A stretch of 33,593 nucleotides of DNA from Mycogone perniciosa (Eukaryota > Ascomycota > Sordariomycetes > Hypocreales > Hypocreaceae). A program made the position numbers and the translations under genes. Within the stretch, counting starts at the first letter, position 1, and each line of letters begins with the position of its first letter. The notes under the pieces were generated by a model, which made no database searches, was not told the DNA's origin, and saw only the letters and a list, made by a program, of their open reading frames with translations. Shown piece after piece: positions 10,354 through 19,383 of the stretch. The stretch is taken from the NCBI GenBank assembly GCA_025331125.1, contig JAOALB010000237.1, forward strand, positions 1-33,593, written 5' to 3'.

Positions 10354-10977
10354 ATGGCTCACCCGAACAGTCCACAACCTCTCCCCATCATCTACTTCAA
10401 TGCATTTCCAGGCACAGGAAAATTGACCATTGCACAAGCTCTGGTGGCTCTATTCAAGCCTTCTGCGGCTAAACTCGTTCATAACCATCTCCTTATCAAC
10501 CCCGCAGACGCTGTCCTTCACCGTGAGCAACCAGGCTATCAAGATCTCCGCCATCGGATTCGCTCAGCCATCTTCTTTTCGCTTATGCATGAGCCAGCTA
10601 CTCACCCGACTGCATATGTCTTCACGGATTTCCAAGCCTCTAATAGTCTTGGACAAGCTGTTTGTCAAGAATATGTGAACTGTGCTGCAAAGCGAGGGTG
10701 TGACTTCATACCCGTTATGCTTTTTTGCGATGAACAGACCAACTTGACGAGGCTGGTGGCGAGTGGCCGAGCCGGCCATGGGAAGCTTGTTGATGTGGAA
10801 TTGGCGAAGAAATTCAGGGACAATGCAGAGTTATACGGATTCGATGACCATCATGCTTTGTTAAGGTTGGATGTTTCAGGGCTTTCGGTGGAAGAGGCAG
10901 CAAGGAGGATCATGGAACATGTAATGGAGATCTCCCCAGAATTGGGAAGTTATCTAGAGACAGCGGCTTCTCATTGA
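10354..10977 (+). CDS. Small P-loop ATPase/kinase-like protein, 207 aa
   Basis: This is an intronless soluble protein. A Walker A-type loop lies at residues 18-25 (FPGTGKLT). The hydroxyl residue follows one position later than usual (GKL-T), a variant seen in a family of predicted AAA/zeta-toxin-like or nucleotide-kinase-like P-loop proteins. Further family-like blocks are HNHLLINPADA (about 43-53), VFTDFQASNS (about 89-98), a central beta strand with FIPVMLFCDE (about 117-126), and an Arg-containing lid region around RLVASGRAGHGKLVD. The length suits a small-molecule or nucleotide kinase without extra domains. The substrate is unknown. In context it could phosphorylate a cluster intermediate or act in self-protection, but that is inference. 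It is convergent with the asparaginase fusion, with 106 bp between stop codons. Confidence 0.7.
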   Translation: MAHPNSPQPLPIIYFNAFPGTGKLTIAQALVALFKPSAAKLVHNHLLINPADAVLHREQPGYQDLRHRIRSAIFFSLMHEPATHPTAYVFTDFQASNSLGQAVCQEYVNCAAKRGCDFIPVMLFCDEQTNLTRLVASGRAGHGKLVDVELAKKFRDNAELYGFDDHHALLRLDVSGLSVEEAARRIMEHVMEISPELGSYLETAASH

Positions 10978-11083
10978 ATGACCAAATACGTACCCGCATA
11001 AAGATTTAATGGGTAAAATGAATAAATTTATTTCACAACCCATAGCAGAAGCCTTTGGTGACAGCGCTGACTGACCTTTAGCA

Positions 11084-13680
11084 TCATTTCCACAGTAGTT
11101 CCAAGAACTCCCCTATGTCTAACTCAAATCCCACGATCTTGGGCAACATTGCCTCCATACTACCCTCACCTGGGCTCATAATGGTAGCGTCGCCATACAA
11201 GCAGCAAATACCTGGGTCCGATCCCGTAAGATCTTCATCCCACACTCTCATACAACCCACCTTCGTATGGTGCCAAATCAGTGTGGAAATTTGCTGGTTA
11301 TCATCACTTATTTTCGTGCCATCTAGCCATACTCCAAGGTTTACCAAGTAAGTTGAAAAGCGTTGTAATATGTTCTCGAAAGATTGGAGTTCTGCTTGGC
11401 GGACCCAATCCGACGAGACCTGGATTAAATGGCTCAGAATTCGCCTCAACGTATCCATACCATTTGATGGCGTTCCTGACAGTACAACAGAGAGATTTAT
11501 AGTGCCCATTAAAGGTGTTTCAGGCTCAGCTGTTGCATTTGGTAGGGTGGTGATGTCGTAGACGCCAGTGAAGTCATATGGCACTGCGAGGAGAGTAAAA
11601 GGGTTTTTCGGCATCGACACGAGTCCTTGGCTTGACATTAAGGAGATCTTTGGTGAGAACCTATACCCCAAATTGCTCCCAATAAACTTAAGAAGTTCGT
11701 GAAAGCATATTTGCTGCATTTCTGCCTTGTGGGCTGGCAGCAACAAGCCAAAGTTGAGAGCGTCGACACTAAAATTTCCATTTCCAGCTTGGCTCTCCTT
11801 GTGTGTCTCTGCGCTCAACAGTGTCCGTATGTCATGGGCCAATGATGAAAATACCTCCAGGTCTGGAGGAAGCGCACCATATTCCTTGCTCAGATCGCCC
11901 CGATAATCTTCATGATAGGGAGCCGGGGCCGGGAAGTACTGTGGGGAGGATTCGATCAGTGTGATAACAATAATCGGACCTGATTTCCCTTCCATAGGCA
12001 GGGCTTCAATGCCCAAGGACTGCAATGAAACCTTGAACTTGGTGGTAATTACTCTCAGAGCTTTCCAAGTTGCTGATATAAGGTGATTATATGGTATGTG
12101 CGGTAAAGAGAATAAATCTTCGGCCAAGCCTTCCCGGCGGGAGATTTGTGCTTTGCTGAAAGAGTCCTCCGCGGAGCAAGACGACCAGAATTTGATAAAA
12201 TGACCATCATCCAGGTCCTCCGCCCAGCAATTTGTTTGAGATGGCTCTTGTTTCCGCAAGCATCGGCCTGCTTCGAGTTCGGACTCCTGAGGTCGTCCTT
12301 CACTTCCGCCATCCGGACAATGCCTCCACGAAGGCTCCGCATTGCTAAGTATTAGATTCTTCTCAAATACACCGTTTGGCTTTCCATGCGGGACAGGAAA
12401 CAGGAAAACCCTCCTATTGCCTTCCGTGCAGAAGCCGATGCTTTCGGACCTCAGAACTGCTCGAATAGTGCGGGTAAGTTTGCGGATCTTAGAAAAGAAT
12501 ACCAAGAATATCATCAAGTCCATGGTCTGGAGCAGGAGATCTTTTCTTAGCTCCACAACAATTTGATTTCTTATCGTAGGATATTTCGCCAGCCCGGCTT
12601 GCATCATGTCGTCCGAGTAGAAGACGTGCTGACTGAGTATAGGAAATGATGACGGCAATATTTTTGCAAACCGTAACGCCGTCTGGGAGGATGAAGCCGC
12701 CACAGTAAAGAGTCTGCTGTTGGACTGGATAGAGATGTTGCCGTCCGCAGACACTGCGATTATACCGCAGGATGATCGTGGAAATACTTTTGCTGAGTCG
12801 AGGAGAACGACTCGCGCCGCATCGTCGAGAGATTTGCCGCTGCCAAAGTCCGCAGCTATTCTACCCGCCACCCCAGACTGCAATATGGCTTCTCCGCTTC
12901 CGCTGCTACTCAATTTATATCGTTAGAGACGTTGAAGTGTTGGACGAACACGGGATACCCACCAAGCAACTGCAACACGCTTGTCTGCCCACAATCCAGC
13001 ACCAAGAACTGCTGTGTCACCAAGTCTACCAGCCACCTTGAAAGTCATGCCGCCAGTAGTGTTTGCGGCAGCAAGATTACCATGCAGATCCAATGCCACA
13101 GCCCCAGCCGTGCCGTGATCTTCTTCGAGAGATCTGACTTTGGAGATTTGAGATTCCCAATACTTCTTTCTCTTCAGGGTAGTAAAGTAGGAGTTTTCCA
13201 CAGCTTGAAAGCCCATTTTCGACCCCATGTCTTCCGCTGTTTTGCCAAAAATGAAGGATGCACCAGTGCGAGATAGCATTGCTGACGCCAACCGTACTGG
13301 ATTTTTGGTGTGTTGCAAGCCGGCGACAGCACGATACTTGGACGTATTGCCATCGACTACGGCTGCCTCCAGCTTTTTTGATGGAGTATTAATATTCTAG
13401 TCAAACTGAAAGAAGAAAAAAGCCATGGACTTACCTCATGAATGCCATCGATATTCAGGGCAGAGCCTCTGCCCGCGTTGAATTCAGGGTAATCTTCGAG
13501 GGCTGCGACGACATCTACCACCACATCAATGGCGGACGCACCTCTGGTCAACGCATGTTCCGCTTGGATAATAACCGACCCCAAGAAGCTCTGGATACTC
13601 TTATGTGATTCTGAATCTCCAATCCATGACTCTGCAGCACCGGCGTGTAGAACAATGGCATAAGTAGGCCGTGTAGCCAT
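11084..13680 (-). CDS. Type-2 asparaginase / isoaspartyl peptidase fused to a large unrecognised C-terminal region, about 825 aa
   Basis: Three exons (13435-13680, 12963-13372, 11084-12905) are joined by 62-nt and 57-nt introns that keep the frame. Residues 1-293 are an Ntn-hydrolase of the plant-type asparaginase/isoaspartyl peptidase/aspartylglucosaminidase family. They show EFNAGRGSALNIDG (about 66-79), the autoproteolytic and catalytic Thr170 in DHGTAGAVALD, the substrate loop TTGGMTFKVAGRLGD (about 187-201) and ACSGSGEAIL (about 218-227). Relatives hydrolyse Asn or beta-aspartyl peptide bonds after self-cleavage before the Thr. About 530 residues follow, more than the family needs. The start of that part (ILPSSFPILSQHVFYSDDMM, then AKYPT) recalls a segment I associate with fungal asparaginase fusions, but I cannot name a domain, and the rest is unrecognised. 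It is divergent from the ATP-grasp gene. The 609-codon open frame covering exon 3 begins inside intron 2 at a TTG and is not a separate gene. Confidence 0.82.
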
Positions 13681-13764
13681 TGCCTCTGTCTAGGTATGGA
13701 TGAGGACGGGGCAGAAATCTGTGGGACCTAGATGTGATTTCGGTTGAGATAATACCAAGTCGAG

Positions 13765-13775
13765 TACGGAGTACA
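13765..13775 (+). promoter_or_regulatory. TACGGAGTACA motif, copy 1
   Basis: It is identical to the copy at 14013-14023 in the same divergent promoter. The 9-bp core recurs, as the reverse complement TACTCCGTA, at 3907, 7659 and 10242. Confidence 0.45.
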
Positions 13776-14012
13776 TAACGATTGAGCACCCAAAGGGGAA
13801 AAAAAGAAAAGAAAAACAAAAAGCACTGCTCATCGTTTTGTTTCCGCCCCCTCCCTCTGTCTGACACCGACTCCGTTCACACAAGACTATCCACAGATTG
13901 GCAGACTGCGACGATCTGCGGATTAAGGCCACCCATGGTGCAAGGCCGTCAATACAACCAGGCTGTGCACGACTTGTCTCACACCAAGACCCAGCACCCG
14001 ATACCGTGAAGT

Positions 14013-14023
14013 TACGGAGTACA
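14013..14023 (+). promoter_or_regulatory. TACGGAGTACA motif, copy 2
   Basis: This is the second copy in the asparaginase/ATP-grasp divergent promoter, proximal to the ATP-grasp gene. The binding factor is unknown. Confidence 0.45.
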
Positions 14024-14165
14024 CTTGTTCCATTTCTATAATTGCACTATTTTCCAAGCTTCCCTCCCTTCTCCCCAGTTATGTTCAAAGTTACCCGTTC
14101 TTGTAGCCCGATTTCTTGCCCAGTCCCATCAACCTAGACACTTTGCTGCTTTACACAAATCAGCA

Positions 14166-16028
14166 ATGGACGGCCTATTTGGAAAGGTGAATTACAGCGC
14201 AGAACAGACATTCTGCAAATTCGAGGTGCATTTACACAATGATATCCATATCAAAAACCTCGTATTGTCGTTGCAGCACGAACAATCCTACGGGGACCCA
14301 ATTACTGCGGGTGGAAAGCGCTTGTTCCAGCATCTGAACACCCTTCGTGTAGAAGCACAGCCGGCTGCGGTCATATTTATTGGCTCGCCCAGAGAAGGAT
14401 ATGTTGTCAGATCGGACATCATATCATACCGGCTTCAGCACATTCGTACCATTCAATCGATCTACGACATTGCAGCACCATGCGCGCGATTATCAGCGAT
14501 GCTGAGAGCGCAAGAAAGCGACATCATCCGCGAGGAAATGACGTCCCTTCTCTCATCGACCCTCAGCGTCATCATCATCCAGGAAACTGACGAGAACAAC
14601 CTCAAGTCCCGTCTAGAACAGCTGTCCGAAGAACTATTCAATAGGCTCAGCATTTCCCTGACAGTTACCGAGCCCTGTTCAGCCAAAACAATCTGCGTTA
14701 TTGGCGGGGGGTTCAGTCCTGGCTTCCGCAATGACATGTTCAACGCAGCAGCAGCATCTGGGCTGCGTCTTGTGATCATCGACAAGCCAGGCCACTGGAT
14801 GGAGTCTTGGGCGGATGCGCGCGAAATGTTCGTCTCCGTTGATATGTCTATAGATGAGGGACTGTGCGATCGCCTAGTCACTGCTTGTCGAAAATGCGAG
14901 TTGAGACTCGACGGCATTACCACTTATTCCGACACTTATCGCGTGGCAACAGCACAGGTTGCTCAGATCCTCGGCTTTCCAACAGACTCGCCAGACATTT
15001 TGGATATTTGCACTCGGAAAGACAGATTTCGGCACCTTTTCCCGATTGATGATTGCCCTTCCTTCTGTGTAACATCAATGCAAGATTTCCATACCATCAC
15101 CAACGATCTAGCATCTCATTTGCCCCTGATAGTTAAGCCTCGCAGTGGAGGGAATTCGACAGGAGTCAACAAGGCCGAATCTATTCCTGAGGTTGAACTA
15201 TTGGTTGAAGGCCTGATTCACTCAGGCTCCGCAGCACTATTGGAGAAGTACATCGATGGCCCTGAGGTAGATGTGAACATTGCTCTTGTCGATGGAGAGA
15301 TCGTTTTCTATGACATCAACGACGCGCCACCATGCTCTGCGGAGCCGAACGGCTGCCAAAACGAGCCGGCTTCGTTCATTGAGGACAGACTTATCTGGCC
15401 GTCCATATTACCACCGTCGGAGCAGTCCATACTATTCCAGACAGCGTTAGAATCCGTGAAGAGACTCGGACTCACTCACGGCATATTTCATCTAGAAGGC
15501 CGTATAGTGGGATCCTCGATGGTGTGGACCGGCGGAAACTCAACACGGTTGCCAAGATTGGAGATGAGAGAAGCTCAGCCAGGAGAGCAACCGCGCACGA
15601 TGCTCATAGAGATCAATCCGCGACCCCCTGGCTATCCTGGACAACCGGCCATCTCAGCTTGCTATGGGATAGACTATGCTCTGCTACAGCTTCTTCTCTG
15701 CATAGGCGATACTTGCCGCGCTCGCATATTATCCCTGCCATTTGAGGATCCGAAGAACACTTGTGTGATTACGCAGTTTGTCTTGACTCCTCGAGCTGGC
15801 ATTTTTCACGGCGAGAATATGTTTGAAGAGTTACGAGACAAACTTCCACACCTGATGGAAAGTGTCGTCGAAAAAATACTTTTTTTTAAAGATGGCGATG
15901 TAGTCAAGGATCCCAGTGAGAGAGCTTCATGGGTCACATTTTTCATCGTCAAGAGTGACAATGGTCGCGAAGAGGCCCTCAGAATATGCGAGGAGATCAA
16001 AAGTAATCTAAAATGGGAGATAAGCTAG
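14166..16028 (+). CDS. ATP-grasp ligase, carnosine-synthase / L-amino-acid-ligase-like, 620 aa
   Basis: This is an intronless enzyme predicted to join a carboxylate, through an acyl phosphate, to an amine with ATP. The frame is open from a TTG at 14025, but the first ATG in frame is 14166, so I start there. Residues about 177-205 form a pre-ATP-grasp Rossmann-like strand and glycine loop (CVIGGGFSPG). About 318-333 carry the ATP-binding strand and flexible Gly-rich loop (PLIVKPRSGGNSTG). About 358-370 carry the hinge (LLEKYIDGPEVDV). About 481-489 carry the metal-binding IEINPRPPG, where Glu and Asn coordinate Mg. The first 170 residues are an unassigned N-terminal domain. Family members make dipeptides or amides outside the ribosome. 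The Asn/Asp-linked neighbours suggest an Asp- or Asn-containing product, as inference. It is divergent from the asparaginase fusion and followed on the same strand by the exporter. Confidence 0.87.
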   Translation: MDGLFGKVNYSAEQTFCKFEVHLHNDIHIKNLVLSLQHEQSYGDPITAGGKRLFQHLNTLRVEAQPAAVIFIGSPREGYVVRSDIISYRLQHIRTIQSIYDIAAPCARLSAMLRAQESDIIREEMTSLLSSTLSVIIIQETDENNLKSRLEQLSEELFNRLSISLTVTEPCSAKTICVIGGGFSPGFRNDMFNAAAASGLRLVIIDKPGHWMESWADAREMFVSVDMSIDEGLCDRLVTACRKCELRLDGITTYSDTYRVATAQVAQILGFPTDSPDILDICTRKDRFRHLFPIDDCPSFCVTSMQDFHTITNDLASHLPLIVKPRSGGNSTGVNKAESIPEVELLVEGLIHSGSAALLEKYIDGPEVDVNIALVDGEIVFYDINDAPPCSAEPNGCQNEPASFIEDRLIWPSILPPSEQSILFQTALESVKRLGLTHGIFHLEGRIVGSSMVWTGGNSTRLPRLEMREAQPGEQPRTMLIEINPRPPGYPGQPAISACYGIDYALLQLLLCIGDTCRARILSLPFEDPKNTCVITQFVLTPRAGIFHGENMFEELRDKLPHLMESVVEKILFFKDGDVVKDPSERASWVTFFIVKSDNGREEALRICEEIKSNLKWEIS

Positions 16029-17251
16029 GTTTCATGGCCTCGTTATCATTTCTGCATACTTCGTTACCTAATCGGGGAATTGTGTGAGGGAATCATCATT
16101 ATTTTGCAGTGCGAGTAAGCCAATTAGGCGAGCCGGACAGTACGATAGAAAATGAGAACTGTCATCTTGTCTCCATCTACCAGTCGAAGCGTTTGTCTTC
16201 ATCAACTTGTTTAATATCTGTCCCGCCCACAAATAAAAAGCTGACAGGCTGTTCACGACATGACGGTCTTTCATCGGTGTCTAATGAGTTTCATTATTCT
16301 TCAACGAGACGCGAGTGAAGTTTGTGTTTTGTGCAGCTTCGTGTACCAATCAGCGCAGCGAGAGGCGCCAAGGCTCACCCTTAAAACAGCGTGCTGAGGA
16401 TTCCACCAGCAGGATGAAAGTACGGATCTTTTTAGGCAATTCTAGAAATATTTACTCCGTGGGCAGACGAAGCGGCCAAGGAGAAGAGGCATCGCATGGC
16501 CTTCACGCCCTTTGCAGCAGGTCCTCGTGGAGGACCAGCTGGCCGCGACAGACTGCGGAATTCTGATTTTGCATCATTTAATACAGAATTATGAAGGTTC
16601 CACCTATTTTTGTTTGTGTTCATTTGTGTATGTGTTTAGACTCCAGAGTTTGGACCTGATGACGAAGCTGCGCTGAGAAAGACGGAGGAATGAGTATCAA
16701 CTCGGTAATAGAGTAGAGAGACTTTCCACGCGTGCTGGGGGCATTTTGGAGTTTGCTTAATAGATCTTCTGACATGTCCCAATGATGAGCGGCACAATAC
16801 CGAGAATGCGAAAGCTGAAGTTGCTCGAACATCGGATGTTGTGCCTTTTTGGAAATTTCCTCGTTAGGAAATTTCCATTTTGGGAAGAGTTCCGAGATCT
16901 GCGGGATTTCCAGATTGGGCTGCTTAGATAAGACCAAGCGGTCCGTTGCTGGTGATTGACAGGGTGACATTGTCACAATTCTCTGGAATCGGACTCATAT
17001 TCCATCCGTTTGTTGACGGACATCATTACTAATTTACCAAACTCCTGGAATACACATTGAATAGATTTTCTAAACGATAGGGCCACGGACGAACTCACAA
17101 CCGCAATGGCTAAGGCCATCAGTATAAAAAAGCTTGAGGGCGCTGCCACTGCCCCAAAGTTGTTCTGTCTAATCCACATGTTGTCGCTTACAAGTGAAGG
17201 AAGAGATATCATTCGTGAGTAGAGAGTTTCTTTTACCATTGACTCTGCGCC
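16029..17251. other. Intergenic between ATP-grasp and MFS genes
   Basis: No convincing gene is present. A minus-strand frame with its first ATG near 16970 gives about 116 codons to 16620. It lacks any recognisable domain and overlaps the probable promoter of the MFS gene. A TACTCCGTG near-match lies at 16453-16461, and paired GGAAATTTCC palindromes lie at 16851-16876. Confidence 0.5.
16851..16876. promoter_or_regulatory. Two copies of the palindrome GGAAATTTCC, 16 bp apart
   Basis: Each copy is a perfect 10-bp palindrome containing GAA-NN-TTC, the form of heat-shock-element half-site pairs. They lie 376-401 bp upstream of the MFS ATG. Function is only suggested by the pattern. Confidence 0.35.
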
Positions 17252-19133
17252 ATGGAGACTCCGTTCGAGCCATCCACCACAAGTGACGAGATGGAAAACA
17301 ACAACAGGAGCAGGGCGGTCCTGAATGAACAGGATGACGGCCAAGGCAGTGCCAGGCAGGAGATCAGAGAGAAAGCTTCTGGCTCGCCACGACCTATACA
17401 TGGAACCAAGGTATGATTACTACCCCTTCTTTAAGCTATGATGGTCTTGTTGACTGACGCTTCTTTACTTGCTTGCTTGCTTCTAGTGGGCCCTTGTCGT
17501 CGTTTCTCTCTTGGCTTCCTTCTTACTCTACGCCCTGGACACAACCATCGTGGCAACAATCCAGCCTGCCATCGTCAATGACTTTGGTAGAGTCGAACTT
17601 GTTCCCTGGCTCAGCGTCTCCTTTGCCCTCGCGTCAGCCGCCAGCACTCTCGTGTGGTCCAAGTCCTTTGGTACCTTCTCGGCGAAGTGGCTCTTCATCG
17701 GGGGCACTGCCCTGTTCATGGGCGCCTCGGCCCTATGCGGTGGCGCCCCGAACATTGACGCCTTCATCGTGGGGAGAGCGCTCGCCGGCATCGGTGGAAC
17801 GGGTATGTACATGGGCTTGTTGACTATCCTCTCTGTCAACACCAGCGAGACGGAACGACCCAAATATCTCAGCCTGACGGGCTTCTGGTGGGGCATCGGC
17901 ACCGTTCTAGGTCCTGTGATCGGCGGCGCCTTCGCTCAGAGCCCAGCTACCTGGCGATGGGCTTTCTATCTCAACTTGTGTGTCGGTGGCGCCGCAGCTC
18001 CCGTCTACTTTATCGTGCTGCCCGACTACCAGCCACTGCCAGGCGTCCCCCTCCGTGCCCGCCTGGCGATGCTGGACTACATCGGCGCTTTGCTCTCTTC
18101 CGGCACGTTCCTGAGTATCATGATGGCCATGAACTTTGGTGGTGTTCTTTGGACATGGCCCGATCGACGCAGTATCTCTCTGTTTATACTCGCGGCCGTC
18201 CTCCTTGCCCTCTTCTGCATTCAACAAACCTACAATATTGGCACCTCCCTAGAACACCGAATCTTCCCCATGCATTTCTTCAAGAACCGCACACTGGTTG
18301 TTCTCTTCTTGACGATGAGTACGATATGACCCCTGCCCACAGCTGAATTTGGGACTAATCGGCTGACTGACTGTCGCCAGTGTTCTCCGCCTTTGGAACT
18401 TTTATCAGCATTTATTACTTGCCCCTTTACTTCCAGTTCACCCGTGGTGCGACAGCCCTGGAGACTTCACTCTACCTTCTCCCATTCATTCTATTCCTGT
18501 CGGCAACGGTGCTGATCAACGGCCAATTTATGGGAAAGACGGGTTACTTCTACCCATGGTATCTCTTTGGAGCGGCTCTGCAAACCATCGGCGGTGCCGT
18601 CCTTTGTAAGTTATACGGCCCAATTCCAGGTGACGCTGGAAGAAAGAAGAAATTTCGATCGACTAACAAACATGCACACACCTTCAGATACCATGGATGA
18701 GCACACGAGCAATGCCAACATCTATGGCTACACCATCCTTCTCGGCGTCGGTGTCGGCGCGTACTGCCAGGCCGGCTTTCCCGCTGCCCAGATGAAAGTT
18801 TCTTCCAAGGATATACCTGCCAGCGTTGGCTTCATGACGGTCAGTCAGATGCTAGGCATCGCCGTGGGCACTGGCATGTCGGGCGCTGTGTTCGTCAACG
18901 TCGCCAGTCAGGGCCTTCAGAACCTGTTCCCCAACGCCACAGCCGAACAGATTTCTGAGGCTGTGGCCGGTGCCGAGAGCGCGTTGATTAACTCTGCTGG
19001 CCCTGAGATCGCGGCTGCGGCCATGCATGCGATTGCAAGAGCCATCCAGTTTGCCTTCGTGCCAGTCCTGGCAACCGGTACAGCCTCTCTCCTCTCCAGC
19101 CTGGCTCTGCCGCGGGAGAAGGTATTCGGTTAG
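17252..19133 (+). CDS. MFS exporter (DHA2-like, toxin/metabolite efflux type), about 553 aa, four exons
   Basis: This is a predicted 14-TM plasma-membrane exporter. Exons are 17252-17410, 17487-18318, 18381-18605 and 18688-19133, with GT-AG introns of 76, 62 and 82 nt. The first intron contains a short CTTG microsatellite before its acceptor. Residues 1-53 are a charged cytosolic tail. TM1 carries the DHA2 signature YALDTTIVATIQPAIVNDFG. The TM2-3 loop reads LVWSKSFGTFSAKWLF, so the usual GRxSDxxGRR motif A is replaced, as in a fungal efflux subgroup. TM4 has GRALAGIGGTGMYMG, and TM5 has motif C-like IGTVLGPVIGGAFA. It lies directly downstream of the ATP-grasp gene and tail to tail with the AflR-like regulator (250 bp apart), the usual company of a cluster exporter. 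The cargo is unknown. Confidence 0.87.
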
Positions 19134-19383
19134 AAACGAATGCAAGGAAAGGAAATGGAAATAGCTCTGCATCTGCTGCATTGTACTAGTTTAGACACAG
19201 TGTGTAGGTGCAACCACGAGGGCACCTCCGAAACCCCTAGCTTTTTGCTACTTCATCTTCTTCATCTGTTGAGCATGGCCTGTTTGCTTCTCTTTCTTCT
19301 TCAATGTTGATGTCAGCTGCCAGTCAGGTAGTTTGGTTAGCCGTCGAGTCAGTTTCCTTCATTATTATACAAGACTGAGAATA

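Larger units (their letters stand above)
13681..14165. promoter_or_regulatory. Bidirectional promoter, asparaginase fusion / ATP-grasp
   Basis: This is 485 bp between divergent ATG codons. The 11-mer TACGGAGTACA occurs twice in the same orientation, at 13765-13775 (85 bp from the asparaginase ATG) and 14013-14023 (about 142 bp from the ATP-grasp ATG). An A-rich purine tract lies at about 13797-13823. The arrangement implies shared control of the two enzymes. Confidence 0.6.

Noticed and set aside
11084..12913. 609-codon frame as an independent gene
   Set aside because: It starts at a TTG inside intron 2, and its first residues continue the asparaginase fold (SGSGEAIL). It is exon 3 of the fusion gene.
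14025..14165. N-terminal extension of the ATP-grasp protein
   Set aside because: The frame begins with TTG and has no ATG before 14166. I kept the ATG start and noted the alternative.
16620..16970. Minus-strand frame of about 116 codons
   Set aside because: No domain or family is recognised, and it covers the promoter region of the plus-strand exporter.
16973..17401. 142-codon minus-strand frame
   Set aside because: It is the antisense shadow of the first exon and 5' region of the exporter gene.
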